Shown here: one piece after another, positions 45,911 to 57,167 of the stretch
Layout of the letters: each line of letters begins with the position of its first letter
How positions within the stretch are numbered: the first letter of the stretch is position 1
From: Cladobotryum mycophilum
Taxonomy: Eukaryota; Ascomycota; Sordariomycetes; Hypocreales; Hypocreaceae
Assembly (NCBI GenBank): GCA_036429605.1
Contig: JAVFKD010000004.1
Span: forward strand, 4,092,001-4,156,000
Direction of reading: 5' to 3'
Length of the DNA stretch: 64,000 bases
Position numbers and translations under genes: made by a program
The notes under the pieces: generated by a model
Seen by the model: the letters and a program-made list of their open reading frames with translations, nothing else
Database searches by the model: none
What the model was told of the DNA's origin: nothing

Positions 45911-47104
45911 TCAAGATGATGAAGGTGTTGCCAAATACCCTTGAAGCCGCCATAATAGCATATGCAGTCTCATCATACTGTTGCTGGCCCACTGCGTCAA
46001 CACCAAGATGTCATTATCTCGAAACATTGGCGCAGAATCTCGAAGTCGTTGCACTTCTTCCTCTCCGAGAAGCCAGAATAAGTTGTGCACTGCCATCTTC
46101 TTTCCATACTGAACCCCCTCGACGTCAAACGTTGCATACTGCCCCGCAGCATCCCTCTTCTCCGGTAGCCACAGGACACACCCTCGAAGCTTAACATCTT
46201 TCACGGCGTCCCAGTTTGCGCATGCCTTGATGAACCTGTCCTTTGGTTCATGTGGCTTGTTACCACGCGTAATCAGCGCATCGACTGCTTGTCGGCGCAT
46301 CATTTGTAGGAGAACGTCGCCCATGTCCTGCCTCCAGACGGTGTTTCTTGTCTCCCCTGCCATGGCCATGCCAGTTCGCACCGCCGTAAGCATGGCAGCA
46401 TATTTGCGATTGGGGCCACCCACGAGATCTACAATCGTCTTTCTGCATAATGTGTATGCCGTGACAGGTCCACGACGGGGACGCCTATCGCTCGAATCGG
46501 CCTCATCGCTCGTAGTCGTCTCCGCCAGTGGAGATTTGGTTTCGTCTTGTGGTTCGTCTGGCCGTTTAGTTGGCTGGAGAAATTCGAAGCTCAGAGGTCC
46601 GGGAGCCCACCAGGCGGCGCCCGTGTCGGGATGTTTCACCAGCTCAAAGTCTTGGAGAAAGTATCTTGGCAGGGAAACGAGTGTATTGGGACATTTTCGT
46701 ATCGGTGTAGCCAGTGATCGTGCTATTGTCAATTAGCCCAGTCGTCGCAGTCGCATGCAGCATCATTCGCTCTGCTCACCAAATGGATTGTTGGCGAGTT
46801 TCCGTCTGAATCTACCCGTAGGCGGTCCTGATTCAGCCTTTCCTGCTTGACGCCTTGCGTTCATCCATGCTGGATCGAAGAGCGGTGAAATTGGTAAATC
46901 TCCTGCAGCCGTTGTAATTGTCTTTGCGTCGGTATCAATCTTCAATTGCTTGCCGTCGACATCCTCGCCAAGGCTGGCCTCGACTTTCTGGAGGAGAGCG
47001 TCCTTTGTCAAAGAAGCTTTGTCGTACGACGCCCACCTTTGGGCCTGGCATCCAAAGCCAGAAACCCCAAGGTTATTCAAGCGGAATACCGTGCATCGTT
47101 TCAT
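45911..47104 (-). CDS. Conserved fungal protein, probably mitochondrial
   Basis: Exons 47104-46780 and 46722-45911; the 57-bp intron (GTGAGC..CAATAG) restores an Ala codon, giving 378 aa. The frame extends upstream only to TTG. From ATG 47104 the N-terminus (MKRCTVFRLNNLGVSGFG) is basic and hydroxylated without acids, like a mitochondrial presequence. Later segments FFLQDF-like YFLQDFELVKHPDTG, TAYTLCRKTIVDLVGG, NTVWRQDMGDVLLQMMRRQ and LRGCVLWLPEKRDAAG resemble a protein widely conserved in Pezizomycotina whose function I do not know. It is divergent from the mitochondrial ClpP gene with 216 bp between start codons, which fits a shared organelle role. Confidence 0.72.
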
Positions 47105-47320
47105 CGCCTGTTGAGAGAGTCTTGCAATCTCATTGTCTGGTTCAAGATGTTTGCGACTGCGGGACGGAGGAGGAGTGACCAAATTTCCAGCGCCTGATAG
47201 CGATAAGCTGCCTAAACAGGAAACGGTCCAATGCGTTATGTCGCATCAACTGAGAAGCTCAAGCTCCCCCACCATCTCCAACCTTGAAGCAGCAACATTC
47301 CACCACAAACAATTCACGAC
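47105..47320. promoter_or_regulatory. Short divergent promoter between two mitochondrial-type genes
   Basis: Only 216 bp separate the opposing ATGs at 47104 and 47321, so both promoters must overlap. No defined binding motif is claimed. Confidence 0.55.
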
Positions 47321-48298
47321 ATGTTATTGCGATCGAGATTATTGCCGGCATGGCAGAGGCTTCCTCGAAGAAATGCGCGGTCCTTTGGGTTTTCGGGCGC
47401 TTCCAGCACCGCGCCATCCATGAATATCCCCATGCCCTACATTGAAGAGACGTCGGTAAGCTGCGGGAGCTGCTTCCTACGGCGGCGGACTTGAGCTAAA
47501 GGGCACAGGCTGCTGGTAGAAAAACATGTATGGGAGCTTGCAACGTTGAGATATATCCTTAATGCTGATCGGTCCAAGGGGACATATTTTCCAAGCTTCT
47601 CCAGGTGAGCTTACAATACCAACTTCATGTTTCGAGCCCTCGTAGTTGACACTTGCAGGAACGCATCATCTGCCTCAATGGCGAGATTGACGATTACATG
47701 TCCGCGTCCATAGTTGCTCAGTTACTCTGGCTAGAGTCCGACGCCCCTGAGAAGCCAATCACGATGTATATAAACTCGCCTGGTGGCTCTGTCACATCTG
47801 GTGGGTTCCCCTGGACGATACGCGTGATGGAAGCTTACGAAGCGAGCAGGCATGGCCATCTATGACACAATGACATATATCAAATCCCCTGTATCAACAG
47901 TATGCGTCGGCGGTGCTGCCTCCATGGCAGCTATTCTGCTCGCCGGCGGGGAAGCAGGCAAAAGATACGCACTCCCCCACAGTTCGATCATGATCCACCA
48001 GCCATTGGGAGGGACACGCGGCCAGGCTTCGGACATCTTGATCTATGCAAACCAGATTCAGAGGATACGAGAGCAGTCGAATAAGATCATGCAGTATCAT
48101 TTGAACAAGGCAAAGGGGTTTGACAAGTACAACATTGAAGAGATTAACGACATGATGGAGAGAGACAAGTATCTTAGTACGGATGAAGCGCTGGAGCTGG
48201 GTGTGATTGATGAAATTCTGTCAAAGAGGGCGGATAAAGATGTGAAAGAAGATAAGGACAAGGACAAGGAGAAGGGGAAGGAGGATAAGTCTGAATGA
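47321..48298 (+). CDS. clpP: Mitochondrial ATP-dependent protease subunit ClpP, five exons including 19- and 26-nt exons
   Basis: Proposed exons: 47321-47455, 47509-47527, 47579-47604, 47659-47800 and 47850-48298, giving 256 aa with all phases closing. Exon 1 encodes an Arg-rich, acid-poor presequence (MLLRSRLLPAWQRLPRR) followed by MPYIEETS. The two tiny exons supply AAGRKTWDIFSKLLQ, aligning with the bacterial ClpP start [20 protein letters not shown]. The body has the serine protease signatures GGAASMAAILL (Ser), IMIHQPLGG (His) and MMERDKYL (Asp). The protein forms a tetradecameric chamber with ClpX in the matrix. A lysine/aspartate-rich tail of about 25 residues follows the usual end. 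Without the 19-nt exon the phases do not close. Confidence 0.9.
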
Positions 48299-49181
48299 TT
48301 GGATACCCAAGGTCTACATGCCAGCAGATTAGGCAGATGGAAACATCAAATCTAGAATTGATATGTGATTCAAGTGTAAAGGTATAGTCCTGACAAGTCT
48401 CCCGGCGATATGTATGTAGGCGATTCAGCGTTAGGTAGAGGTAGAGGCTCAAAGACTGGTCATGAAGTGTAAGCTTACTGTTCTTGCTGGCATCCGCCGA
48501 AGGAAGAAGATTGATGCCGATATCGGGCACGCACATGTCTCAAGTTCGAGCAGACTAGTAAGTTGAGTATCATGAACATTTACCGGTTTTCTTTAGAAGC
48601 AATAGTCAAATCAAAGTATGTTAATAAGTTTGGATTTTAATAAAACCGATTATGACGGATATATCTCATCCAAGGTTCTCACTATGTATATGTAGAGATG
48701 CTGCAGTTCGAGCCACGTTTATACGTCAGGCAGCTCAAGATCTGGCATAAATGACGACCGGCGGCGTCGCTGCCACTGCTGCAGGGCATCTACAGGGGAA
48801 TCCATCCACTGTAACAATATCCGAGCCAATAGCATCCCGCCAATTAGCTGCTGCCCCAAGCTCATGGGTTCCAATGGCGGGGCACAACTTTTGGTTGCAT
48901 CCATCGTTGGATCTCAATGGGAAGCTTTGGCTCTCTCAAGCTCTCCCTCCCTTGTCTTTTGCACCTGGGTTCTGGTCACAGGGAAGATCACAGGGACAAA
49001 CCCTCAAAGCTACCTGCACCGTCGGAGTTTTTCTTTGGAACAGTCATTCTTCTTTTCCCCCACACCTCAACCTGGTGAACACGGCCAAAGGACTTCAAGT
49101 CGTCCATCTTCGGCTTTGATTCGAGTCTAGACTCTTTAATTGGCATCGACACAATTTCGAGTCATACTCCACATCATCACA
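48299..49181. other. Intergenic, promoter of ILV3
   Basis: Frames at 48751-49130 are shadows without domain content. No feature supported beyond the presumed promoter. Confidence 0.5.
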
Positions 49182-51044
49182 ATGCTCTCACGATCGTTGC
49201 GCCAGCCCAGAGCTTTGGGTGCTCTGTTGAGGCCCAGCACCCTCTCAAGAACCCATGCGTACGTCTTCCCCTACTATCTATAACCTCGTTTTGTGCTATC
49301 AAACTAACAGTCATCCAGTCGCCTCCTATCCACAACCACAGCGCGATGTGCCGACGAGAAACTCAACAAGGTCTCCTCGGCCATTACACAGCCCAAGTCC
49401 CAGGGTGCCTCTCAGGCTATGCTCTACGCCACCGGCTTAAGCGAGTCCGATATGAACAAGGCACAGATCGGTATCTCCTCCGTCTGGTACGAGGGAAACC
49501 CTTGCAACATGCACCTCATGGACTTGTCCAAGGTTGTCAGGGAGTCAGTCGCCAAGGCCGGCTTCGTGCCCTACAGATTCAACACCATTGGTGTGAGTGA
49601 CGGTATTTCCATGGGCACCACCGGTATGCGGTATTCTCTACAGAGCCGAGAAATCATTGCCGATAGTATCGAGACTGTCATGAATGGCCAATGGTACGAC
49701 GGAAACATCAGCTTGCCCGGTTGTGACAAGAACATGCCCGGAGTTGCCATTGCCATGGGCCGAGTCAACCGACCTAGCATCATGGTCTACGGCGGTACAA
49801 TCAAGCCTGGCTGCTCCATGGGTGGCGAGCCCATTGACATTGTTTCGGCTTTCCAGGCCTATGGTCAGTACATTTCTGGAGAGATCACCGAGGAGCAACG
49901 ATTTGACATTATCCGCAATGCTTGCCCCGGAAGCGGTGCCTGCGGAGGCATGTACACGGCCAACACCATGGCTACAGCCATCGAGACTATGGGTCTCACT
50001 CTCCCTGGCAGCAGTAGCAGCCCTGCTGAGGACCCCAGCAAGATTGTTGAGTGTGAGAGTGTTGGAGAGGCTATGAAGAACCTGCTGAAGCAGGATATCC
50101 GACCCCGCGATATTCTCACCCGCCAAGCTTTTGAGAACGCCATGATTGTCACCACCGTTCTCGGTGGCAGCACCAACGCCGTCTTGCATCTCATTGCCAT
50201 TGCCGACTCTGTCGGTGTCAAGCTGACTATTGACGACTTCCAGGCTGTTTCTGACCGCGTTCCTTTCCTAGCCGACCTCAAGCCTTCCGGCAAGTATGTC
50301 ATGGCTGATATGCACGACATTGGCGGCACTCCTACCCTGCTCAAGTTCCTCATCAAGGAGGGCCTCATTGACGGCTCTGGCATCACTGTAACCGGCAAGA
50401 CCATGAAGGAGAACGTTGAGAACGCCCCCGATTTCCCTTCAGACCAGCAAATCATCCGACCCCTGAGCAACCCCATCAAGCCTACCGGTCACATCCAAAT
50501 CCTTCGCGGTACTCTGGCTCCCGGTGGCTGTGTCGGCAAGATTACCGGCAAAGAGGGTCTCCGATTTGTGGGCAAGGCTCGCTGCTACAATGCCGAGGAT
50601 GACTTCATTGCCAGCTTGGAGCGCGGCGAGATTAAGAAGGGCGAGAAGACCGTAGTCATCATCCGTTACGATGGCCCCAAGGGCGGTCCCGGTATGCCTG
50701 AGATGTTGAAGCCCTCCTCTGCCATCATGGGCGCTGGCCTCGGAAAGGACGTTGCCTTGCTAACCGATGGTCGCTTCTCTGGCGGTTCTCACGGATTCAT
50801 CATTGGTCACATTGTACCTGAGGCTCAAGAGGGAGGTCCCATTGCCCTGGTCCAGGACGGCGATGAGATTACCATTGATGCCGAGAAGCTTGCTATTGAC
50901 CTCGAGGTCCCAGAGGCTGAGATTGCCAGGCGAAGAAAGGAATGGAAGGTTCCTGAGCCCAGATATACCAAGGGCACACTGTCAAAGTATGCCAAGTTGG
51001 TAAGCAACGCCAGTAAGGGATGTGTGACTGACAGTCAGCTATAA
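49182..51044 (+). CDS. ILV3: Dihydroxy-acid dehydratase, mitochondrial
   Basis: Exons 49182-49258 and 49319-51044 (GTACGT..TCCAG, phase 2) give 600 aa. The first 35 residues (MLSRSLRQPRALGALLRP) form a mitochondrial presequence. The body shows the IlvD signatures: NPCNMHL, GCDKNMPG and GSGACGGMYTANTMA, whose cysteines bind the iron-sulphur cluster, then GRFSGGSHG and GHIVPEA near the C-terminus. The enzyme dehydrates 2,3-dihydroxy-isovalerate and its methylvalerate homologue to the 2-keto acids of valine and isoleucine synthesis. The length matches fungal orthologues. The divergence from a self-resistance paralogue was not tested. Confidence 0.96.
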
Positions 51045-51380
51045 AAGAAGGGCAAAAAGAAAAAAAAAAGGGGGGGGGGGGGTGCGGGGGTAATCTGGGT
51101 GGTGAAAAGTTTTGGAAATGTTCCACTATTTGGTCTTGTATCTAGGGGGTGGTGGTGTTTAAAAGATATCCGAATGAATCTTATGTGAATAAATGAAAAA
51201 CAAATTTTATTTATCCGCTCCTTTCCTTGATTGATACAACTAACGCCCGGTCATTTCAGCATCAAACTTAACGTACATAGGTATAAAGTAAGTCGTAATC
51301 CAAATAAATCACATCATACCTCAGAGCCATTTGACGATTCACATCATTACTAGTTTTAGTCGAAAATCTCAAAGACGCAA
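51045..51380. other. 3' flank between convergent ILV3 and LOA1-like genes
   Basis: Starts with an A9 run (51061-51069) followed by G13 (51070-51082) on the ILV3 sense strand, 25 bases after the stop codon. The rest is AT-rich 3' UTR sequence of both genes. Confidence 0.6.
51070..51082 (+). repeat. Poly-G tract (13 G) after A9
   Basis: Homopurine A9-G13 stretch in the probable ILV3 3' UTR. Confidence 0.9.
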
Positions 51381-52418
51381 TTACGCCTTCTTCCCATTCC
51401 AGGCCTGTACAAAGGCCGCCTTATCCTTCATGGTCAATCCCACCCTCTTCACTCTGCTCAGTCTTGCTAGAGCCTCTCCTATCCTGTCCAGCACCCTTTG
51501 CTCCTCGTTTGACACACCGGCGCCGTTCTCGCCCCTGTAGCTCAGGTCGCTAGAGCCGTTGCTTGTAGCAATGCCGTTCGTTTTCGCGGCGGCCTTGTTC
51601 ATCTGCCCCTCGGCGATGCGGACGCGGATGCAGGTGGTTGGTCGGGAGAGCAGGGTCCAGAGGAAGCGGAACCACTGTCTGGGGACCGGAGTGGTGACGT
51701 CGGAGGGGGTGTATCGGATGCTAACCGGGAACATGTGGACATCGGCGGGGGTCTGGAGTAAGCTGGGGGAGAAGGGCAAGATGGCCTTGCCGTTGGTGGT
51801 GCCGCACTCGGGGAAGACGGCGATGACACGGTCGGGGTATTGATCTAACAGGTCCTTCAAGTCGACCAATTTTGCCTTTTTGTGAGCTGAGGTCTTGACT
51901 GGCGCAAGGGCCATGATGACGGCCTGGAGCAGGCCAATGCGCTGCACCTTTCTCGTCCCAGGATACGAGACGGTAAACACTGGATCGAAAATGGCGGCCA
52001 GGTAGATGGCATCAATGGGGCTTGTAAAGTTGGCGGCAATGACGGAGCCCGGATGAGGGACCCTCTCGCGGGGCTGCTCGGAGAGAGTGCCGCGCTTGAC
52101 GCCGTCGAGTTGTATGTCGACCCACCATATGCCCGGGATGGCCATCATGCCCCATAGCGCGATCTTGCGGGCAATGACGGGGAGGGGGAGGTAGTGGAAG
52201 ATGATGAAGTAGCTGAGGAAATAGGTGAGGAAGACGGGGAGTCGGACGATGAAGATGAGCGTATGGGTCAAGGTCGAGACGGCAGAGCGGGGGTTGAGAG
52301 CGGGAGGAACGGCGCAATGCCGGTAGCTACGAAACGAAGTCGTCAGCGAATGTGATTCAGAAAGCGCAGTAAAGATGGGCGGCATACCTCTGTCGCGGAA
52401 CTGGCTATACTTTTCCAT
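51381..52418 (-). CDS. LOA1-like lysophospholipid acyltransferase (PlsC family)
   Basis: ATG 52418 begins MEKYSQFRDRG, the usual start of fungal LOA1/VPS66-type acyltransferases. The frame is open as one 345-aa exon, but residues 12-35 do not look conserved and match a 61-bp intron (52387-52327, GTATGC..CGTAG, with gctgac branch site). Splicing gives RDRATGIAPFLPL, the conserved continuation, but then needs one extra base to rejoin STLTHTLIFIVRLPVF; the shift lies at five G (plus strand) at 52289-52293. The later parts are intact: two hydrophobic segments, NFTSPIDAIYLA in place of the HX4D motif, FPECGTTNGKAILPFSP, and FPVSIRYTP. These enzymes re-acylate lysophosphatidic acid for triacylglycerol and lipid-droplet formation in the ER. 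The break in such a gene suggests a sequencing error. Confidence 0.82.
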   Translation of the reverse strand: MEKYSQFRDRGMPPIFTALSESHSLTTSFRSYRHCAVPPALNPRSAVSTLTHTLIFIVRLPVFLTYFLSYFIIFHYLPLPVIARKIALWGMMAIPGIWWVDIQLDGVKRGTLSEQPRERVPHPGSVIAANFTSPIDAIYLAAIFDPVFTVSYPGTRKVQRIGLLQAVIMALAPVKTSAHKKAKLVDLKDLLDQYPDRVIAVFPECGTTNGKAILPFSPSLLQTPADVHMFPVSIRYTPSDVTTPVPRQWFRFLWTLLSRPTTCIRVRIAEGQMNKAAAKTNGIATSNGSSDLSYRGENGAGVSNEEQRVLDRIGEALARLSRVKRVGLTMKDKAAFVQAWNGKKA

Positions 52419-53951
52419 CTTGCACTGAGTTGGAGGTGGTGGACGAGTTGTGTAAGATGTTGGTAGAGTCGGGACAGGTTTGGAGGTGTTATAACTCGAT
52501 CAGTTGGTCGCAAGATAGTATTTCGTCACCGAGACATCGAATGAAGAGTGACAGAGGGAGGATATAAACCCCCCGTTCGATAATCAATGGGGGCAACTAA
52601 GAAAGGCACAAGCGGAGCGGAAGAGAGGGAGAGGTGCCGGCAAGATATATTAGTTGGTACAGGTAGTTTGATGGGGTTGAGAAAAAAGTCCCCATAACCT
52701 GCCTGGCTTGACAAGGGAAGCTTTGAGTGGACAGATTACATCAGCAGTGCCGCTTTTAAAGGTGGCATGTTGTCGAGACGGATGGGAATTTTGTATAGGT
52801 TTTTACTCGTCATATTTTTGTATTGCATGTTGCATTGCATTTTAATTTAAATCTTTACATAACTGTGCAGTTCTTTTTATATAATTGTATAACAAACAAA
52901 TCCTTTTTTGCATGATGATAAAAGTTCGTGATAAGTTGCCCCCCTCTAGCAAGCCAAATTATCATGTGCTTGCTGCAGCAGCAGCCATTCAAGAAAGCCA
53001 CCTCGTGGTTTCTTGTGATGGGAACTCGCGTAATTATGCACATTAGGAAAGGCGTCTGCAGAACGGTTTCTTTATGAAACTAAAGGGCTCGCTGGCTTGC
53101 TGGCTTACAAGCTTCATGCAGGGCCAATGACGAGCTTTATCGTGCAGCAACATTTACCTTTCATTCTCAGAGACATTGTATCATCTTCCCTATCCCACTA
53201 TAATACTACTAGATAATAAGAGAGGAGTGTGATTTCAATACAGAGTAGCTAGAGTGAGTATAGGACTCTTGATATGATCTAGGATTCAACATGAACATCC
53301 TTCTCTGGCCAGGATGACTTCAAAAGCAGCAGTGGCACTAAACCTTTCCTTTGCAACGCCTCTGACTGCAGGCTCAAAGTAAAGTACCTGATACGATTCC
53401 TTTAGGGGACATCATTTGCCCATGTCGTGACATGTGAAAGCACTCCCACGCTTGATAAGGACACTGATTAGAAACGCCCCGCATTATCTGGGAAGAGAGA
53501 GTTCAAAGCCTGAACGGCTGTCGACAGCTGCTGGCGCATCCCATACTTCCGGGTACGTACCGTTTGTGGCGCTGAACGCTATCAAGCCACCGTTGCCCGG
53601 TCCACCGCCGAGTTTAGTTTCACCCCAAGTAAACAACCGTTTTACTCTGAGACGCCACGACCACACCGATCACTTTTGCGTTCCCAACGCCGAACAGCCC
53701 AGCCCACATCAACATCCCAGTCATTTGTGTTTCAAAGAGCGAAAGCTCGTCAGCCCAGTAGCTTGCAGCCTGTTTTTTTATTTTTGTGTTGCTCCTCCTC
53801 CTCCACTTTTGTCACTTTATTTTTGTTTGTTTGCATATACCGACGAGCCCCTCCTTTCGAACCCACCGTGACTCCACGCAGGCTTCTTGTTTTGACGCGA
53901 CCTCTGCTCTCATGGTTTGATGCACGCGAGGCTGAAGGCGATAATTCAACA
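52419..53951. other. Intergenic, 1.5 kb
   Basis: Divergent promoter space of the LOA1-like gene and kinesin gene. AT-rich at 52790-52910. The frames at 53434-53999 end in a C/T-rich leader and are not accepted. Confidence 0.5.
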
Positions 53952-56900
53952 ATGGACGCTACCGAGAACCAGGTTGGTCTGCCTTGGGATGAGACTTGAG
54001 CATACATCATGGGGACAGGACTGACTGATCATGGGGCATGTAGGCGGCGCGACCTTCGAAAATCAGTCGTCTACCAGGGCCGACACAGTTTGGATTGACT
54101 GAATGGAGCGATTCGCAACACAATGCTCGTATTCAGTCCTCTATCCCTGCGCCATCAGGGTTCAAGGGAACGAAGCGCGAGATCTCCCAATCCGGTATGT
54201 CTTCTCTCCGAGAAGCGGGCAAACGTTCGTCGCGATGGCAGTCTAATAGCAGTGCTCCATCAGCCCTCCAACCCGAAGCAAAGCGCAAGCCTCTCTCCGA
54301 GCGGGCTATAGAATATCCGACAAAACCTTCATTGGCGGCGGCTGCTCCTGCACAGGCAGCACGACCTGCTGTAAAGGGTCAGACGTTGGCGAGCATCTCA
54401 CAGGTAGGCATTTGTTGCTGGCCAAGCCGCTTCTTCTTTCTTTCTCAAAACAGTAACTAATGTAGAACTTACCAGCTCAAAGCCCCTTCTCGACAACTCA
54501 ACAGCGGCATAAACCCCACAATAAACGGTTTCGGCAAGACAATCGCCCCTGTACGAAATGCCCCCTCCTCCGATCGTTCGACGACAAGCTCGAGTACACG
54601 CCCCGGCCATACCAGATCGAAGAGTCAGGCACCGAGGCCTCGCACTGCCCATGGCCAACGAGATGATGATGAATATGAAGACGGCTCCAACCACGCTGGT
54701 ATGTGTGCTTCATCCGATGAAGAAAGAGCCACACCAACCTTTGCCCTTCTCCATAACCACAAACTCCGAAAGCACAGTTCTACATCCGCACTATCAACAT
54801 CAAGAGAAAGCTCTCTTGCCACCAAGTTCAGCAACCTATCCCTTAAAGACAGAATCGCCTTGCGCAATAGTCAAGTGACACCCCTATCTCCTATCGAGCA
54901 CACACCACCCCCTCCCCTGAGCAACATCACAATTAGCCGACCCGGAAATGAGAAGAAGAATTTGAAGCAGACCCCCACACCTATTCTGGCAGCATCTCAG
55001 GGTACCTAGGCGGTTCCCTGCATGACACCCACCGACGGGCAGGTGAAGCGTCAAATAGAAAAGGTTCAGGGCTGCATTGCATTCTTCAAGGCCAATTCAC
55101 CTACCAAGTCCCCCACCCGTGGCAGTTACCTGACAAAGGAATCTAATTTGACTGGCTATGTAGCTTTCGATGTTGATAAGCGTGTCGGCAATGTTGAATC
55201 GCAGTTTAACGAGTTGAAGGCCATGGTTGATACGACACTCATCAACCGAAAGGGAATGGATGATGCACTGGAACTAGCTAAGAGACGAGGTATTCCCGAA
55301 AACGTGAGAATGATACAATATCACGAAGCTGACATTGGACCCTATAGTTTCAGAGCTAGAAAGTGACAGAACCAGGTTTGAGGAGAGAAGTGAACGGTTA
55401 CGATCAGAGCTCGACCAGTCCAAGGAAGAGGTACGACAAGGTCGACATGAAGTGGAAAAGCTTCGATGGGAACACACTCGAGAAATTGATGAACTCAACC
55501 GACGGCATCGTGATAGTATCGACGACCTCTCCCGCCAGCACCGAGCAGCAATGGACGAATTAACCCGCGAGTTGGATCGGCTGAAAATCCAGGACGCAAA
55601 TGATCACCAGCAGCATATCGACACTTTAACTCGACAATACCAGCAAGAGTTGGAGGATGAACGAAAAAAGAGAGAGCGCGAGGTTCAGACTTTCAAGTCG
55701 CAGATGGGGAGTGAACGGCAAGACATGGAATCTGCATTGCATAAGAAGGAGCGAGAGATGAGAGCCATCCGATCCGAAACCGAAGGACTTAGATCAGATC
55801 TAGAACGTCAGAAGGCCCTAAATGGCAGTCTACAGCTGAACCTTTCCGAGGTATCAGCATCTAATACGACATTGGAGGCCAAGATGAACTCTTTGCGATC
55901 ACAAGTCGAGTTTTTAGAATCCGATACCAAAGCTCAATCCGATGCATTTGCTGCCATGGAGGCAAGACTTCAGGATGCGCTTCGGATAGCGGATGAGGCA
56001 CGACAGAAACTTATTAAAGAGGAGACTGAGCGACGAGTCCTGTTCAACAAGTATCAGGAACTCAAGGGCAATATCCGAGTCATGTGCAGAGTCCGGCCAC
56101 CCCTTGGAAATGGCGAGGGTGAGATCGCAGGAATGTCTTACCCCGATGACAGAACTTCGGCCGAGATTCTCGTTGCGGGTCCCGAGGAGAAGAGCAGTCT
56201 GGGTGTAGTCCAAAGGAAAAGCCATCCCTTTGAGTTTGATCGAGTGTTCACTCCCAGTGTTCAGAACGACGAAATCTTTGATGAGATTTCTCAGCTAGTT
56301 CAGAGTGCCTTGGATGGCTACAACGTATGCATATTCTGTTACGGCCAAACAGGTTCAGGAAAGACGTATACGATGTCATCGTCTGACGGTATGATTCCGC
56401 GCGCGACTCACATGATATACGACACCATCACCAAGCTCAAGGAGAAGTCATGGGAATACACCATGGAGGGCTCATTCGTCGAGGTGTATAATGAGGAGCT
56501 AAATGACCTCTTGACACCGAATGATCGTCTCTCCAAGAGACTAGAAATCCGACATGATGAGATTCGCAAGCAAACCGCCATCATCAACTGCAAGACGGTC
56601 CAACTCGACTCAGCTGATAGTGTCGAGATCATGCTAGAACAGGCATCAAAGAACCGATCTGTGGCAGCCACCAAGGCCAACGAACGGTCCTCCCGATCTC
56701 ATAGCATCTTCATTCTCAAGCTCATCGGAGAGAACGCGGCAACTGGTGAGCGGTGCGAGGGTACGCTTAACCTGGTCGACTTGGCAGGTTCGGAGCGCTT
56801 GAAGCACTCCCAGGTAGAGGGCGATCGCATGAAGGAGACGCAGAATATAAACAAGAGCTTGAGTTGCTTGGGGGATGTCATTGAGGCTCTAGGAAGGGGC

Positions 56901-57167
56901 TCGGGTCATATCCCCTACCGAAACTCCAAACTCACCCACCTGTTACAATACAGCTTAGGTGGAAACAGCAAGACTCTCATGTTCGTCATGGTGTCGCCTT
57001 TAGAAACACATCTCAAGGAGACATTGACAAGTTTGAGGTTTGCCACAAAGGTAAGAAGACTCTTGGAGATATTGCATCCCCAAGACATTGGGCTAACAGA
57101 AGATTAGGTTCACAACACACATATTGGTACAGCAACAGCAACAAAGAAAATCAAGGGAGGATCATGA
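53952..57167 (+). CDS. klpA: Kinesin-14 motor (Kar3/KlpA type, C-terminal motor)
   Basis: Six exons: 53952-53972, 54044-54403, 54476-55001, 55059-55289, 55348-57050 and 57108-57167, giving 966 aa. Intron 3 (55002-55058, GTACCT..AAATAG) removes an apparent in-frame TAG, and intron 4 begins at GTATTC. The N-terminal 350 residues are Ser/Pro/Arg-rich and probably bind microtubules. Residues about 370-615 are a coiled coil. The motor starts at ELKGNIRVMCRVRPP (about 619), with P-loop GQTGSGKT (about 712), switch I NERSSRSHSIF, switch II DLAGSER, and YRNSKLTHLLQ, ending KVHNTHIGTA. Neck sequence before the motor and C-terminal placement define the minus-end-directed kinesin-14 group, which crosslinks spindle microtubules. 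Confidence 0.93.

Noticed and set aside
55002..55058. Apparent in-frame TAG (55007-55009) in the kinesin gene
   Set aside because: A 57-bp intron (GTACCT..AAATAG) spans it and its phases close exactly, giving SQ-E-KVQG. No nonsense mutation is needed.
55290..55347. Apparent frame break before SELESDRTRF in the kinesin gene
   Set aside because: Using the GTATTC donor rather than GTGAGA gives an intron with correct phase and a natural RRVSELESD join.
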